Below, in pieces: positions 31,567 through 42,601 of a stretch of DNA of 64,000 nucleotides. The notes under the pieces are model-generated. The model was given only the letters and a program-made list of their open reading frames with translations. It did not search any database and had not been told where the DNA came from. Location of the stretch: positions 1,838,444 to 1,902,443 of the forward strand of contig NC_089863.1 of the NCBI RefSeq assembly GCF_036373705.1. The letters run 5' to 3'. The stretch's first letter is position 1; every line of letters starts with the position of its first letter. A program made the position numbers and the translations under genes. The stretch is from Amia ocellicauda (lineage: Eukaryota > Chordata > Actinopteri > Amiiformes > Amiidae).

Positions 31567-33281
31567 CAAAACTTCACACCCCCTTTCCGGTTCCGTCGCT
31601 TAGATTTCTACGCAGTGCTGCGCATGCGCATTTTTAAACACGAAAACTCATACGAGCAAACTTAATTTCCCAGCGGCCACTGCGCATTGACCTCAAAAAC
31701 TCCGGGAATACATTAGATTAATGGAAGGAAACTGCACTTACGTTTTAAACTAGAATAATTATTTACCATTGGTATTTGTAAAACAAATACACATTGATGT
31801 TAGATTTATTTAACAGGTTTGTTTTTTATACTCTAATTTAAAGTTATATGTGACATGTATATGAATATGAATGTATAATAAATTAATTAAGTAACGCACC
31901 CCCTGCCTCCCTTTTATTTAATAAAGAACAGCAATACATGTAATAAAGTAAAAATAATAAAGGTGATTTTACACTGGCCACATTTCTATATATTCTGATA
32001 CTGTATTATGCAACATAATCCTTGTGGTTTAAAAAAAATCCGTTATGTACAAATAAATATGATCGATTTTTGTGATTTCTGTTTATATAAGGTCCACATG
32101 CATGGAACAGTACATCGTTGTGCCGTATTTTGACGGAGTATTTGTCGCCGCCTAGTGGGTAGTTGGGGCGACTATGCAAGACCCCCAGACACATCCACAC
32201 AAACCGCTAACAGCAATAACAATATCCATTAAACACGTCCATCAGGGCACGAAGACTGTTCTGGAGATTTACACAAGAGTACAATTTGAATTACAAAGAA
32301 CCCAACTAAAACCGCCTTTAATCCCCGGCGCTAAAATCGTTTTTTAATGCATAACCGCTACTGCACCCTCGCTACTCAAACACAGACACCAAACCCATAG
32401 ACTCAGCTGCCAAGTCTTCTGTGGATACACGCCGCCCCGGGTTGCACCTCCCGTTATTATTTGTAATCCGCTTAGAAAGAAATGAACAACGTAGCTCCGA
32501 AGATCTCCCTCTTCCTCCTTCTCTCCAGCACGGGCGTCCAGTCTCGTCTCTCGGCTTCAATAGCCAGGCCTGCAGGGGATGGTGATGAAGAGGATGCGCA
32601 GATAAGTCCGGGTAAAACCCAATAAACCAGTAACACAAGAAAGGTGCTTCAAACAATATAAGGAAGAAAACAAAGAACACACTTCATAAGTGAAAACAAC
32701 CGAAATCGTGAAAAATAAAGTAGGCACACGTTATAATTGTTAAGTGATATAATTAATCAATTAAGTGATATACTGCCGTCATGCCCCGCCTGTGACATTC
32801 TCTGTATTCATCTTAAATAACCGCCTACCCTGCTCTCAATTATTTAATTGAAGTAACAATCTGCTTAGATTTTACTTTTTGAATTGTGTAAGAAAATAGT
32901 TGTTTCTTCAATACGTTTTTTTAATATAATTCTATACTTAACTTAAAACCCCTACTGTTTAAAATAATTAAAAGTCTCTTATTTAGGACATTATTAGTTC
33001 AATTAAGGGTTCAATTAAGTAATTGAGAGCTCGGTTGGAACAAAAACCAGCAGGGTAGTGGGTCCCCCAGGACCGGTTTGGGAACCACTGCTTTAATATA
33101 TACTATATTATAGCAGTTTCCTTGCACTACTCCAAAACATTCCCGGAGTTTTCGAGGTCAATGTGCAGTTGCCGCTGGGAAATGAAGTTTGCTCAGATGA
33201 GTTTTCGTGTTTAAAAATGCGCATGCTCTGCACTGCGTAGAAATTTCAGAGACGGAACCGGAAAGGGGGTGTGAAGTTTTG
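31567..33281. mobile_element. Terminal-inverted-repeat element, non-autonomous
   Basis: Ends CAAAACTTCACACCCCCTTT and its complement, with imperfect inverted repeats of about 140 bp (31567-31705 and 33142-33281). Each arm contains TGCGCATGCGC-type and CCCGGGAGTTTT-type words. The 1.4-kb interior has no recognised ORF. No target duplication is evident, so the superfamily is unknown. Confidence 0.65.
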
Positions 33282-33499
33282 TTTTCCCGACAGCTATTGG
33301 CCGTGTTTCACGACACTTCTCTGCCGGCTAGATTGCAGACGGGAGTCTGCGTGTGACGTCACGGTCTGTGCAGACGGAGCGGTACAGCTCTGGCCCTGGA
33401 GCTGCAGTCTCCAGCAGTAGAGCGGCAATGAGCCAGACTGGGATACTGTCTGTAGTTGGGAGGAAATATCAGGACAATAATGACGCATCAAATTAGAAG

Positions 33500-34495
33500 A
33501 GCCAGTGAGATCAGAGAGTCAGTGATACAGACTGAGAGGAGAGCCAGTGAGATCAGAGAGTCAGTGATACAGACTGAGAGGAGAGCCAGTGAGATCAGAG
33601 TCAGTGATACAGACTGAGAGGAGAGCCAGTGAGATCAGAGTCAGTGATACAGACTGAGAGGAGAGCCAGTGAGATCAGAGAGTCAGTGATACAGACTGAG
33701 AGGAGAGCCAGTGAGATCAGAGTCAGTGATACAGACTGAGAGGAGAGCCAGTGAGATCAGAGTCAGTGATACAGACTGAGAGGAGAGCCAGTGAGATCAG
33801 AGTCAGTGATACAGACTGAGAGGAGAGCCAGTGAGATCAGAGAGTCAGTGATACAGACTGAGAGGAGAGCCAGTGAGATCAGAGTCAGTGATACAGACTG
33901 AGAGGAGAGCCAGTGAGATCAGAGTCAGTGATACAGACTGAGAGGAGAGCCGGTGAGATCAGAGTCAGTGATACAGACTGAGAGGAGAGCCGGTGAGATC
34001 AGAGTCAGTGATACAGACTGAGAGGAGAGCCAGTGAGATCAGAGTCAGTGATACAGACTGAGAGGAGAGCCAGTGAGATCAGAGTCAGTGATACAGACTG
34101 AGAGGAGAGCCAGAGATCAGAGTCAGTGATACAGACTGAGAGGAGAGCCAGTGAGATCAGAGTCAGTGATACAGACTGAGAGGAGAGCCAGTGAGATCAG
34201 AGTCAGTGATACAGACTGAGAGGAGAGCCAGTGAGATCAGAGTCAGTGATACAGACTGAGAGGAGAGCCAGTGAGATCAGAGAGTCAGTGATACAGACTG
34301 AGAGGAGAGCCAGTGAGATCAGAGTCAGTGATACAGACTGAGAGGAGAGCCAGTGAGATCAGAGTCAGTGATACAGACTGAGAGGAGAGTCAGTGAGATC
34401 AGAGTCAGTGATACAGACTGAGAGGAGAGCCAGTGAGATCAGAGTCAGTGATACAGACTGAGAGGAGAGCCAGTGAGATCAGAGAGTCAGTGATA
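33500..34495. repeat. 40-bp minisatellite, about 25 copies
   Basis: Tandem array of AGAGGAGAGCCAGTGAGATC followed by AGAGTCAGTGATACAGACTG, with a few GAGAGTCAG (+2 bp) variants and one 4-bp deletion near 34111. It begins directly after the stop codon side of the GIMAP tail at 34501. Confidence 0.95.
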
Positions 34496-34500
34496 CAGCA

Positions 34501-34672
34501 TTAATCAGACTCACTCTTGGGAGGGTTGATCTCCAGGCTGTTCCTCCTCTTGACAGGCAGTGTGGATTCCTCTGTCTTGTTCTCCAGCTCCTCTTCCTTC
34601 AGTGTCTTTCTCATCTTCTCCTTCAGCTCCTCTTCTCTCCAGCTCCACTCCTCCTCTATCGTCTGTTTCAGC

Positions 34673-34704
<32 letters not shown>

Positions 34705-34791
34705 CAGCTCTATATTTTCCTCTTTTAGCTCATTGGCAAAGGGGCTCCAGAATAGCACAGAGGTGCAGTAGTAGTAATATAGGGCACTCAT
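34501..34791 (-). pseudogene. GIMAP C-terminal coiled-coil exon
   Basis: Minus-strand reading contains FANELKEENIELERE, a charged coiled coil (EERLKQTIEEEWSWREEELK) and the tail RRNSLEINPPKSESD-stop, typical of the C-terminal helix of fish GIMAPs. No G domain precedes it within reach; sequence beyond 34800 is unrelated. A short (CT)n tract encodes the RE-rich part. It may be a terminal exon of a broken gene. Confidence 0.7.
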
Positions 34792-34799
34792 TAAGGGGG

Positions 34800-35562
34800 G
34801 TTGAGGGGGATTTGACCTTTTGACCTTGAACTTGAGCGGAACTCGAGGGCCCCTTCATAGGGGGCGTGTCCAGCGGCACGTAATAATTAGCATATGCACG
34901 GGCGGAGTTTACAGGGTACTGGAATTATAATATTTGGGGGCGGGGTTGACAGGGCACTGCAGGAATGTACAGGGGGATGGGGGTCTTCAACTGTTTTCCA
35001 AACCCTCTGAAAGATTTGTATTTAAGCCTGACTGATTCTGTAGTAAAATAGCTCCTTTTCCCTATGATAGTGAAGCTCCAAAAGAGCTCTATTTATGCCC
35101 TCCAGATCTTTAGTAACATAGATAATTTTACCTAAGCAAGAGCTTCTTCAACAGGGCCAAAGGGGTTACCTCTTTCAAATGGACAAGGGTTATGTCGGTC
35201 TGGAGCTTTTTGAGCTAGAAGGGGTGGTGAGGAGATGTCTACATCTTTTGTAACCTCGGGTCGGTGAAGAATTAGTATATTTGGGGGCGGAGTTGACAGG
35301 GCACTGAAGACCGAAGGGGGGTCTGTTTACAATTTGAGAGCAGGCTGTTTACATGTGAGGCGATGTGACTGGGCCCCTTCAGAGCGGAATGTGTTGAGAG
35401 ATCCTGTAGAAGCGGTGGGGCTGTGGGTAGTTTAAGAGGCACAAGTCATTCACCCCAAACAGATTGTATTAGGAGCATCTTGTTAAAATAATGTTAAAAT
35501 AATAAGAAATAACAACATATATAAAGAATGAAAAATAAATCAGGGTCCTTAGGGAGAATAAA
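34800..35562. other. Region with direct repeats and relic of the spacer ORF
   Basis: 34933-34962 and 35277-35305 share TATTTGGGGGCGG.GTTGACAGGGCACTG. 35165-35262 resembles the DNA of the 40073-40777 ORF (here the reading is DKGYVGLELFELE against DKGYIGVELYGLG), so a decayed relative lies here. Otherwise unassigned. Confidence 0.6.

Positions 35563-35614
<52 letters not shown>
35563..35614. repeat. (GAAA)n microsatellite
   Basis: About thirteen AAAG units. Confidence 0.95.
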
Positions 35615-35715
35615 AAAAAGAGAAACTATTAAACAAGTAATTTCTTCACACAGAGCAACTTGGAGATCTCGACTGTTTTAGAAGTGGTCTTCTTACCAAG
35701 AGGTGATGTAAAACA

Positions 35716-37860
35716 TATAATCTACTACTACACAATACAATACATTTCCAGAGTTACAGACAATATCAAATGCATTATTTAAAGAAAAAGTTAATGTAAA
35801 GCTTGAATAAATACAATGATCAAGTATAGGTGTGTGTGTGTGTGTGCGTATCTGAGTGCAGGCTGGAGATTACGTCCCCAGGTTTCTTTGTTTTTCTTTT
35901 ACAGATCCTAATAGGTTTCAGCCCTTCCTCCAGTTTGCACAGATTTGTACTAGACTGCAACTTTTACTTACAGAGATAAAGAATAAAAAATGTCAGTCTA
36001 AATGGACTGAATTTTTGAAAATCCTGAATATGCACAAAAATGCGCAAAATAAAAAAGAAATGCAATACAGAAAATGTAAATTGAAACTTTCAGTAATCAG
36101 CAATCAACAGATACATTGTAAAGATCGAATAAATACAATTATACAAGGTGTGTGTGTGTGTGTGTGCACAACACCATGCAATGTAAATGAAATGTAACGT
36201 TACTAAGTTAAGTTAAGAAATCCTTAAATATAGAAGAGTTACAGAATATATATGTTATATAAGAAGCATAGACTATATATGTAGAAACTGGGAAATTTCA
36301 ATACAACTCAATAAAATCAGCATTTGTAATAATATTAGTAACAAAACATCAAATTATTTTAAATATATAATATAATCCATTCATGCATTAAGATAAAGTA
36401 AAAACACTGAATACGATCTAAGCACAAGCCTATGTGTGTATGTATATTTGTATGATTTACACATTACAATAGCTTGGGGGTGCAGTCTGAAGAGCTTAGT
36501 GGTCTTGGTTGTATTGACAGTAAGAAGTTTGAACAGCCTTCAGCACAACTAACTAGTAACATTCTTACAGACATTAAGAATGAAAACACAATTTTAATAA
36601 TTTTCCTCCTGACAGTAAGTTAATGAAACTAAACCACACTTATTTAACTTAAGAAATACAGTATATAACCGACATTTAACTGAGCACAGCTGTCTTTGTT
36701 AGTTAGATAACTCTCCAAGGTCAAACTTATAGTAGTAACTTTCTTACAGAAATAAATAATGAACCCCATGATGTTAAGAAAAAAATAAAATTAAAAAATA
36801 CTAAAGTAACTTTAGACATGTTACATTTATTAAGTAATAAGTATATGTCTATTAAACCAGTAGATTTATACTTTTTAGTTAAATAATCTCCAGTCTCAGC
36901 ATCTCAGGGGGTGAGAGCTACGTAGCAGCACAAACACAGAATACAGACAGAGGCCAGAGGGAGCAGCAACCTTAGAGACGACAGCGAAAGACAAGCGCAG
37001 GGAGACACAGTCACACTAGAGTCACACCGGATCATGCGTGGATCCAGCAGGTCTGTAGTGAGATAGGGTTAACACAAAACAATCAGGCACAGACAAAGAG
37101 AGATTGGCTAGAAATAGAGAAAACCGATACAAAATTAATAGAAAATACATACATACATACATAAATAACCATAATAACAGGGTGAGTTATAAAGACCAAA
37201 CCGACACAGTTGAATATTTGAAAGTTTTATTAAGAATTTACACCAAAACAGTTTACACAGTCGTTCCACAAGACAAGAGTCATGAGGCCCTGACTCGATC
37301 GCACGGCAGTGGAGGGGCTTCAGAAGCAGCACGTCCTGCTCTCGGCACCGCGGGGGGGTTTGCAGGGAGCTGATTGGGTCTATCAAGCAACACAAAACTA
37401 GACCCCCTAATGACTGAGAATTTATCACCAGAAATCCTGTACAAATCCAGCGGTCAGGCACTTCTACCCTGTCTGAGTAACGTCATTCAGTAACATCTCT
37501 CAATGATATTCTGTATAAATTCTATGAAGTTCTTATCTGGGTGTCTGACTTTAAGCCTTCCTTTTTATAGTTTTACACCATTTTTGCAAATAAGTGATTT
37601 TCAATTTCTTCAAAAGACCCTTTTTGAACCTTCAAATAAAGAGTTCAAAATGTCCTTGTTATTCATGCACAGTAAACAGAAACAGGGCTGATATTGTACA
37701 GATATGAGAGACACCAGCTGTATTTCACTTCAAATGTTTAGTTTTGCAAACTGCTTTATGAGACTCATTGTCTGTATCTAAGTAATGTACAATTGTGTTG
37801 AAACATGCACAGTGTGCTGAAATACATGACATTATATCGATGTTGAAATTTGGGAAATGC

Positions 37861-37929
<69 letters not shown>

Positions 37930-38897
37930 TTTATTATTTCTTGGCAGACGCCCTTATCCAGGGCGACTTGCAACATAAGTGCAATATAAATGTATTTTCT
38001 ATATCCAAGTCAATTCCGGTTGTAACAAAGCACACATAGCAAACAGAAATAGTCAATACTTTATATCCAAAATACTTCGTGGGCTTATTGCATATATCAA
38101 TTTTATTATTTTTATTACACATAGGTCTCCTCAAGAGGAGTTTAAGCCCCGCTGTCTGGGTTGGGGTGGGGGGTCTGAGCTCACGCATATATAGAAGCCT
38201 TAATGTCCTGATCTGTTTCAAGAGCCAAGTTTAGCCATGTGGCATTCCTTTTAACTGTATGTAGTCTGGTGATAACAAAAAGCTGTTTTTCATGTTTACA
38301 CACAGTGACAGACTGACAGACAGACACAGCATCACCCTGAACAGATCTGTCAAATCAACAGCTGGGACCTAACAGCATTTTAGGTCGCAATTAAGATTAA
38401 TATTCTATACATTGAGCTGATGTAACATAATTTCCTTCATTCCCACCTTGTGTATGTTATTAACAATAAAGAAGCATTTCATAAAATAGATACCTCTCTG
38501 ATTCTTATTTTGTACAAAAACATGTTCTTACTGGCTTGCCTCTCTCTCTGCTAAATCTGATTTCACTTTACTGTACAACTCGTACCCCAAATAACCTTCA
38601 AAATAAGTAAAGTAGTTAAAAAGACAAAAGTTACGCACATCAACCTGTTCGATGTGTCTCTGTATACAAATTAAAGAAGTATTGTTTTAATGACCTCCTT
38701 GACTCCTGTACACTCTGAGTCATCCAACGTTTTGCTAAAAAGGGCTGATCTGACCACGCTGGGGAGAGAGCGGTGGGGGAGGAGAGTCCAACAAAAGAAT
38801 AAAAAAGCTCCGGCCTCTGTGGAGAGCCGCCTGAAAAGCTGCGAGGAATGCGGCCCGTACATTCACAGCCCCTCTCTGATCTGAACCCCCTGACACA
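35716..38897 (+). repeat. Giant inverted repeat II, left arm
   Basis: Pairs with 41488-44746. Arms of about 3.2 kb, roughly 98-99 percent identical by eye. Differences include ATT-repeat length (37862-37930 against 42541-42600) and about 115 bp present only in the right arm near 41998-42110. Within the arm: a GT tract, an (ATT)n tract and, after it, a fish SINE/LINE-tail-like sequence (TTGGCAGACGCCCTTATCCA). No host gene is recognised; matching open frames in both arms merely follow from identity. Confidence 0.95.
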
Positions 38898-40000
38898 GAT
38901 CGTCCAGAGCAGACCGGACAGCACAATGTCACATTACAGCGGCGCCAATGCAGGGTGTCTGTCTAGTTAGTTAGATAGTTGTATGAATTCTCAGCATTGA
39001 CACTGTTAAGGCTGTACAGAAACGCATGAGAACTGCAAGGTCTTGATGTTTTAATTTTTCCTTACTATGGTATTATCATTTCCAGACAGGATCAGTAAAC
39101 TAAAGGAAAATAAAATGAAATATTTGTGCTTTAAAAGATTAATTTCACTTTACATTTCTATTAATTTGTATTACAAATAACTTCAATAATAACTAAACTG
39201 ACCACCCACCACCGCCTGTTCAGGAAGATAGGTTTCTGTGAGCGCTAAAGACAAATTAAACTTTCCAAATAGTGACAGTGTTGAAGTTGAAAGTGTAAAG
39301 ATTGCATCTAAGAGGGGGTTAAAATTAAATGACTATGAGATTTAACAGATTAGTAACTGTAAGAATAAGTAGCATCTTAATGGTTACCTTGAATTCAGGA
39401 CAATTCAGTTAATGAACGGGCAGGGCTATTAAGCCTGGTTGAACATTATTCAAAATACAACACTAGTGATCGTCTGGAGTGTTACACACATTGGGGGACA
39501 GGATTTCTCAGGCTTTAAGGGGGTTGAACCACCGTCACACGTCCCACAGCACAGGACACTGACTCTCGTACCCCGTCATCTGTCTGCATTACCCCTGAAA
39601 TGAAAAGTACAGCTTCAACCACATCAGTTTTTCTGGTCTGTCAAGAAGTATCGCCTTCTAACAGCATGTTTAATAAAATCTTATTGATTTGTTGTTTTAT
39701 TCAGCTCATGTACTTTAAATCATATGAACACAGTTTTTATACTGGTGGACATATTTGGCTTTTGGGCCCGATTTGAAAGGTAATTTGTAAGCGGGATTTG
39801 ACTTACCAGTAAAATACAGGCTAAAGACAAAGGTTCATTTTAAAAAGATCAAGATTTGTTTCATTTCTTTTGGATTTATTCAACTTTAATCAAATGCATT
39901 ATTATAAATCACAATGCTGAATACAAACAGGGATCCTATAACAAATGCTCAGGGGGAATCTGCTTTAGATTAGTATGTCTTCCACCGTCTTCCACCGTCC
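38898..40000. other. Left part of the spacer of inverted repeat II
   Basis: AT-rich, no supported gene or element. Confidence 0.5.
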
Positions 40001-40167
40001 GTCAACTCCCAGATCCGTTCGAGCTTCAAATCGCAGAGTGAAGGACCCCTAGCCCGAGTCAAACCATCCTGATTGTTCACGATGTTCAACGGTATCTTCA
40101 AGAGAACCTGTGGGGCTAGGGGTCCTTCGCTCTGCGATTTGAAGCTCGAACGGATCTGGGAGTTGAC
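40001..40167. repeat. 55-bp-arm hairpin at the 5' end of the spacer ORF
   Basis: 40001-40055 (GTCAACTCCCAGATCCGTTC...) is the reverse complement of 40113-40167 with one mismatch; the loop is 57 bases. The right arm is coding (residues about 14-31 of the ORF), so the left arm is an inverted copy of the beginning of the gene. Confidence 0.95.
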
Positions 40168-40777
40168 TGGTGGTGCAAGACGGTGTTATCGCTTTAAAAG
40201 GGACAAGGGATATATCGGTGTGGAGCTTTATGGACTAGGAGATGATGATGATATGTCTACACCTTTTTTACCCAGAATTGAATACCCTTACGAGGATTGG
40301 AGGCATGTGGTTCAGTGGAGAGACAGCAGCTATATGGATAAGACTCTAGAAGCGCTGAAATACAGGGGGAAAAAACCTGATATCCCTAAGGCTATGAAAT
40401 TTGAAAGTCATGACTGGGACAGCGCGCTACTCCAGAGGTTTGGAAGAGCTGTGATGAGTCTAACTATGTCCGATGACAACCTAATTGTGTTCAAGAGGGC
40501 CCGGATTACACAACCTATCGCCTGTTATAGAGGAGGGGAGCCTGTGTTTCAAGAGATGGAGGAGGAAGTAACACAGGTTACCATCATTGATTTTGATGGA
40601 ACAGATTGGCTGGTGTTGAAAGAGATCATAAGCGAAATTAATAAGGGTTTTGAGGCCTTGAAGAAATGCGTGGAGCTGGAATCTGTTAAAAAGAGACAGT
40701 GCTTCCGCCATGAAGGCCGGCAGAGATGTGAAGGCGGTTGGCGGCGTGTGGACGTGTACGGACACGGCCTCTTCTAA
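40073..40777 (+). CDS. Unrecognised 234-residue protein in inverted-repeat spacer
   Basis: Single open frame with no repeats. The N-terminal half has RRCYRFKRDKGYIGVELYGL followed by DDDD, an aromatic/acidic stretch (IEYPYEDWRHVVQWRD) and DKTLEALK. A middle segment FGRAVMSLTMSDDNLIVFKR follows, then IDFDGTDWLVLKEIISEINK, and a basic Cys-containing end (RQCFRHEGRQRCEGG). The RFK-DKG-V-L...EDW pattern recalls, weakly, the PC4/p15 single-strand DNA-binding fold; I would not name it on that. ATGs at 40073 and 40082 both lie in the loop of the hairpin; the true start is unclear. A decayed relative lies near 35165-35262, which argues for a multicopy element-encoded or virus-derived gene. A poly(A) signal (AATAAA near 40971) follows. 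Confidence 0.5.
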   Translation: MFTMFNGIFKRTCGARGPSLCDLKLERIWELTGGARRCYRFKRDKGYIGVELYGLGDDDDMSTPFLPRIEYPYEDWRHVVQWRDSSYMDKTLEALKYRGKKPDIPKAMKFESHDWDSALLQRFGRAVMSLTMSDDNLIVFKRARITQPIACYRGGEPVFQEMEEEVTQVTIIDFDGTDWLVLKEIISEINKGFEALKKCVELESVKKRQCFRHEGRQRCEGGWRRVDVYGHGLF

Positions 40778-40940
40778 GAGCGCCGCGGGGCGGGACTCGG
40801 GTCAGAAGACAAAGAAAATGTCTTCTCCAAAAACCGAGGAGGCCGCCAGGGCCCGCGAACCTCTTCCCTCCCCGGCTAGCCCCCGGGCCTACACTCCGGG
40901 CTTTAATACACCTGCGGACCCCCGAAGCCTCATCTCCTGA
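40710..40940 (+). other. Overlapping basic/proline-rich open frame
   Basis: 76 codons in another frame overlapping the end of the previous ORF. It reads GQKTKKMSSPKTEEAARARE then LPSPASPRAYTPGF. GC content is higher than its surroundings. It could be a C-terminal extension reached by frameshift, or an independent small protein. Confidence 0.3.
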
Positions 40941-41020
40941 TATAAAATACAAATGACACGTTTTGTTTGTTTAATAAACATGTTCATGGTCTTATCCTGT
41001 GAAATAGGGTGTATTTATTA

Positions 41021-41182
41021 ATGTTAAAGAACTACAATGTTTTTGCGTGGACGCTGCGCTGGGTTAAAATCCAGAAAGCATCGGAATACATTGTGCGGTG
41101 TTATTCGTTTTCAGAACCTGTTTATAGGTTCAAAGGTATAAAAGTGCCTAAGCTAGATCCCTCTGTGAATACCTCAATATAA
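41021..41182 (+). other. Small 53-codon open frame in spacer
   Basis: Reads MLKNYNVFAWTLRWVKIQKA and ends KVPKLDPSVNTSI. TATAAAAG (41136) and TATAAATAG (41228) lie within and after it. No family recognised; listed because it follows the 40073-40777 ORF on the same strand. Confidence 0.25.
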
Positions 41183-41487
41183 ACACGGTCGTTGAAATAT
41201 GTAATCATGTTTAAGGTGTTTGAAGCTATAAATAGGCCGCCTGTAGGTGAAATAACTAAATACATGTTTTGTTTGTAGAGAGGTGGAAAGACAACACAAA
41301 CAGCCTTGTAGACTCACATTACACCAGATCCCTGTGCTATAATCAAGTACACAATACTAACTCCATTTAAAAACAAAGCCGGTAAGATGTGCCAAATGTT
41401 TAAAGACGCTCCATGTATAAAATATGGCAATGAAAAGGGCAAGTTTAAGAATGGGACATTTTTACATGTAGAATATATATATATATG

Positions 41488-42541
41488 TGTGTCAGGGGGT
41501 TCAGATCAGAGAGGGGCTGTGAATGTACGGGCCGCATTCCTCGCAGCTTTTCAGGCGGCTCTCCACAGAGGCCGGAGCTTTTTTATTCTTTTGTTGGACT
41601 CTCCTCCCCCACCGCTCTCTCCCCAGCGTGGTCAGATCAGCCCTTCTTAGCAAAACGTTGGATGACTCAGAGTGTACAGGAGTCAAGGAGGTCATTAAAA
41701 CAATACTTCTTTAATTTGTATACAGAGACACATCGAACAGGTTGATGTGCGTAACTTTTGTCTTTTTAACTACTTTACTTATTTTGAAGGTTATTTGGGG
41801 TACGAGTTGTACAGTAAAGTGAAATCAGATTTAGCAGAGAGAGAGGCAAGCCAGTAAGAACATGTTTTTGTACAAAATAAGAATCAGAGAGGTATCTATT
41901 TTATGAAATGCTTCTTTATTGTTAATAACATACACAAGGTGGGAATGAAGGAAATTATGTTACATCAGCTCAATGTATAGAATATTAATCTTAATTGCGC
42001 TGGTCCTGTTTCTGCTCATGTTTCAAAGATAATCAGTGAACTATTGGCCGGGTGACTGAGAATCTGCGATGCTGTTTTAAACCCTAGATGCTTAAGCTAT
42101 ATGCTGTTAGGTCCCAGCTGTTGATTTGACAGATCTGTTCAGGGTGATGCTGTGTCTGTCTGTCAGTCTGTCACTGTGTGTAAACATGAAAAACAGCTTT
42201 TTGTTATCACCAGACTACATACAGTTAAAAGGAATGCCACATGGCTAAACTTGGCTCTTGAAACAGATCAGGACATTTAAGGCTTCTATATATGCGTGAG
42301 CTCAGACCCCCCACCCCAACCCAGACAGCGGGGCTTAAACTCCTCTTGAGGAGACCTATGTGTAATAAAAATAATAAAATTGATATATGCAATAAGCCCA
42401 CGAAGTATTTTGGATATAAAGTATTGACTATTTCTGTTTGCTATGTGTGCTTTGTTACAACCGGAATTGACTTGGATATAGAAAATACATTTATATTGCA
42501 CTTATGTTGCAAGTCGCCCTGGATAAGGGTGTCTGCCAAGA

Positions 42542-42601
<60 letters not shown>

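Noticed and set aside
33500..34495. CRISPR-like array
   Set aside because: Repeats are directly tandem with no unique spacers, and the genome is vertebrate; it is a minisatellite.
34517..34823. Plus-strand Ser/Leu-rich frames
   Set aside because: Antisense of the GIMAP coiled-coil exon and a CT tract.
35856..36197. 113-codon frame repeated at 44265-44606
   Set aside because: Ends in a GT-tract translation and is identical only because the arms are; not supported as a gene.
37135..37461. 108-codon frame conserved in both arms of the giant inverted repeat
   Set aside because: Conservation follows from near-identity of the arms; no family features or codon-level constraint can be seen.
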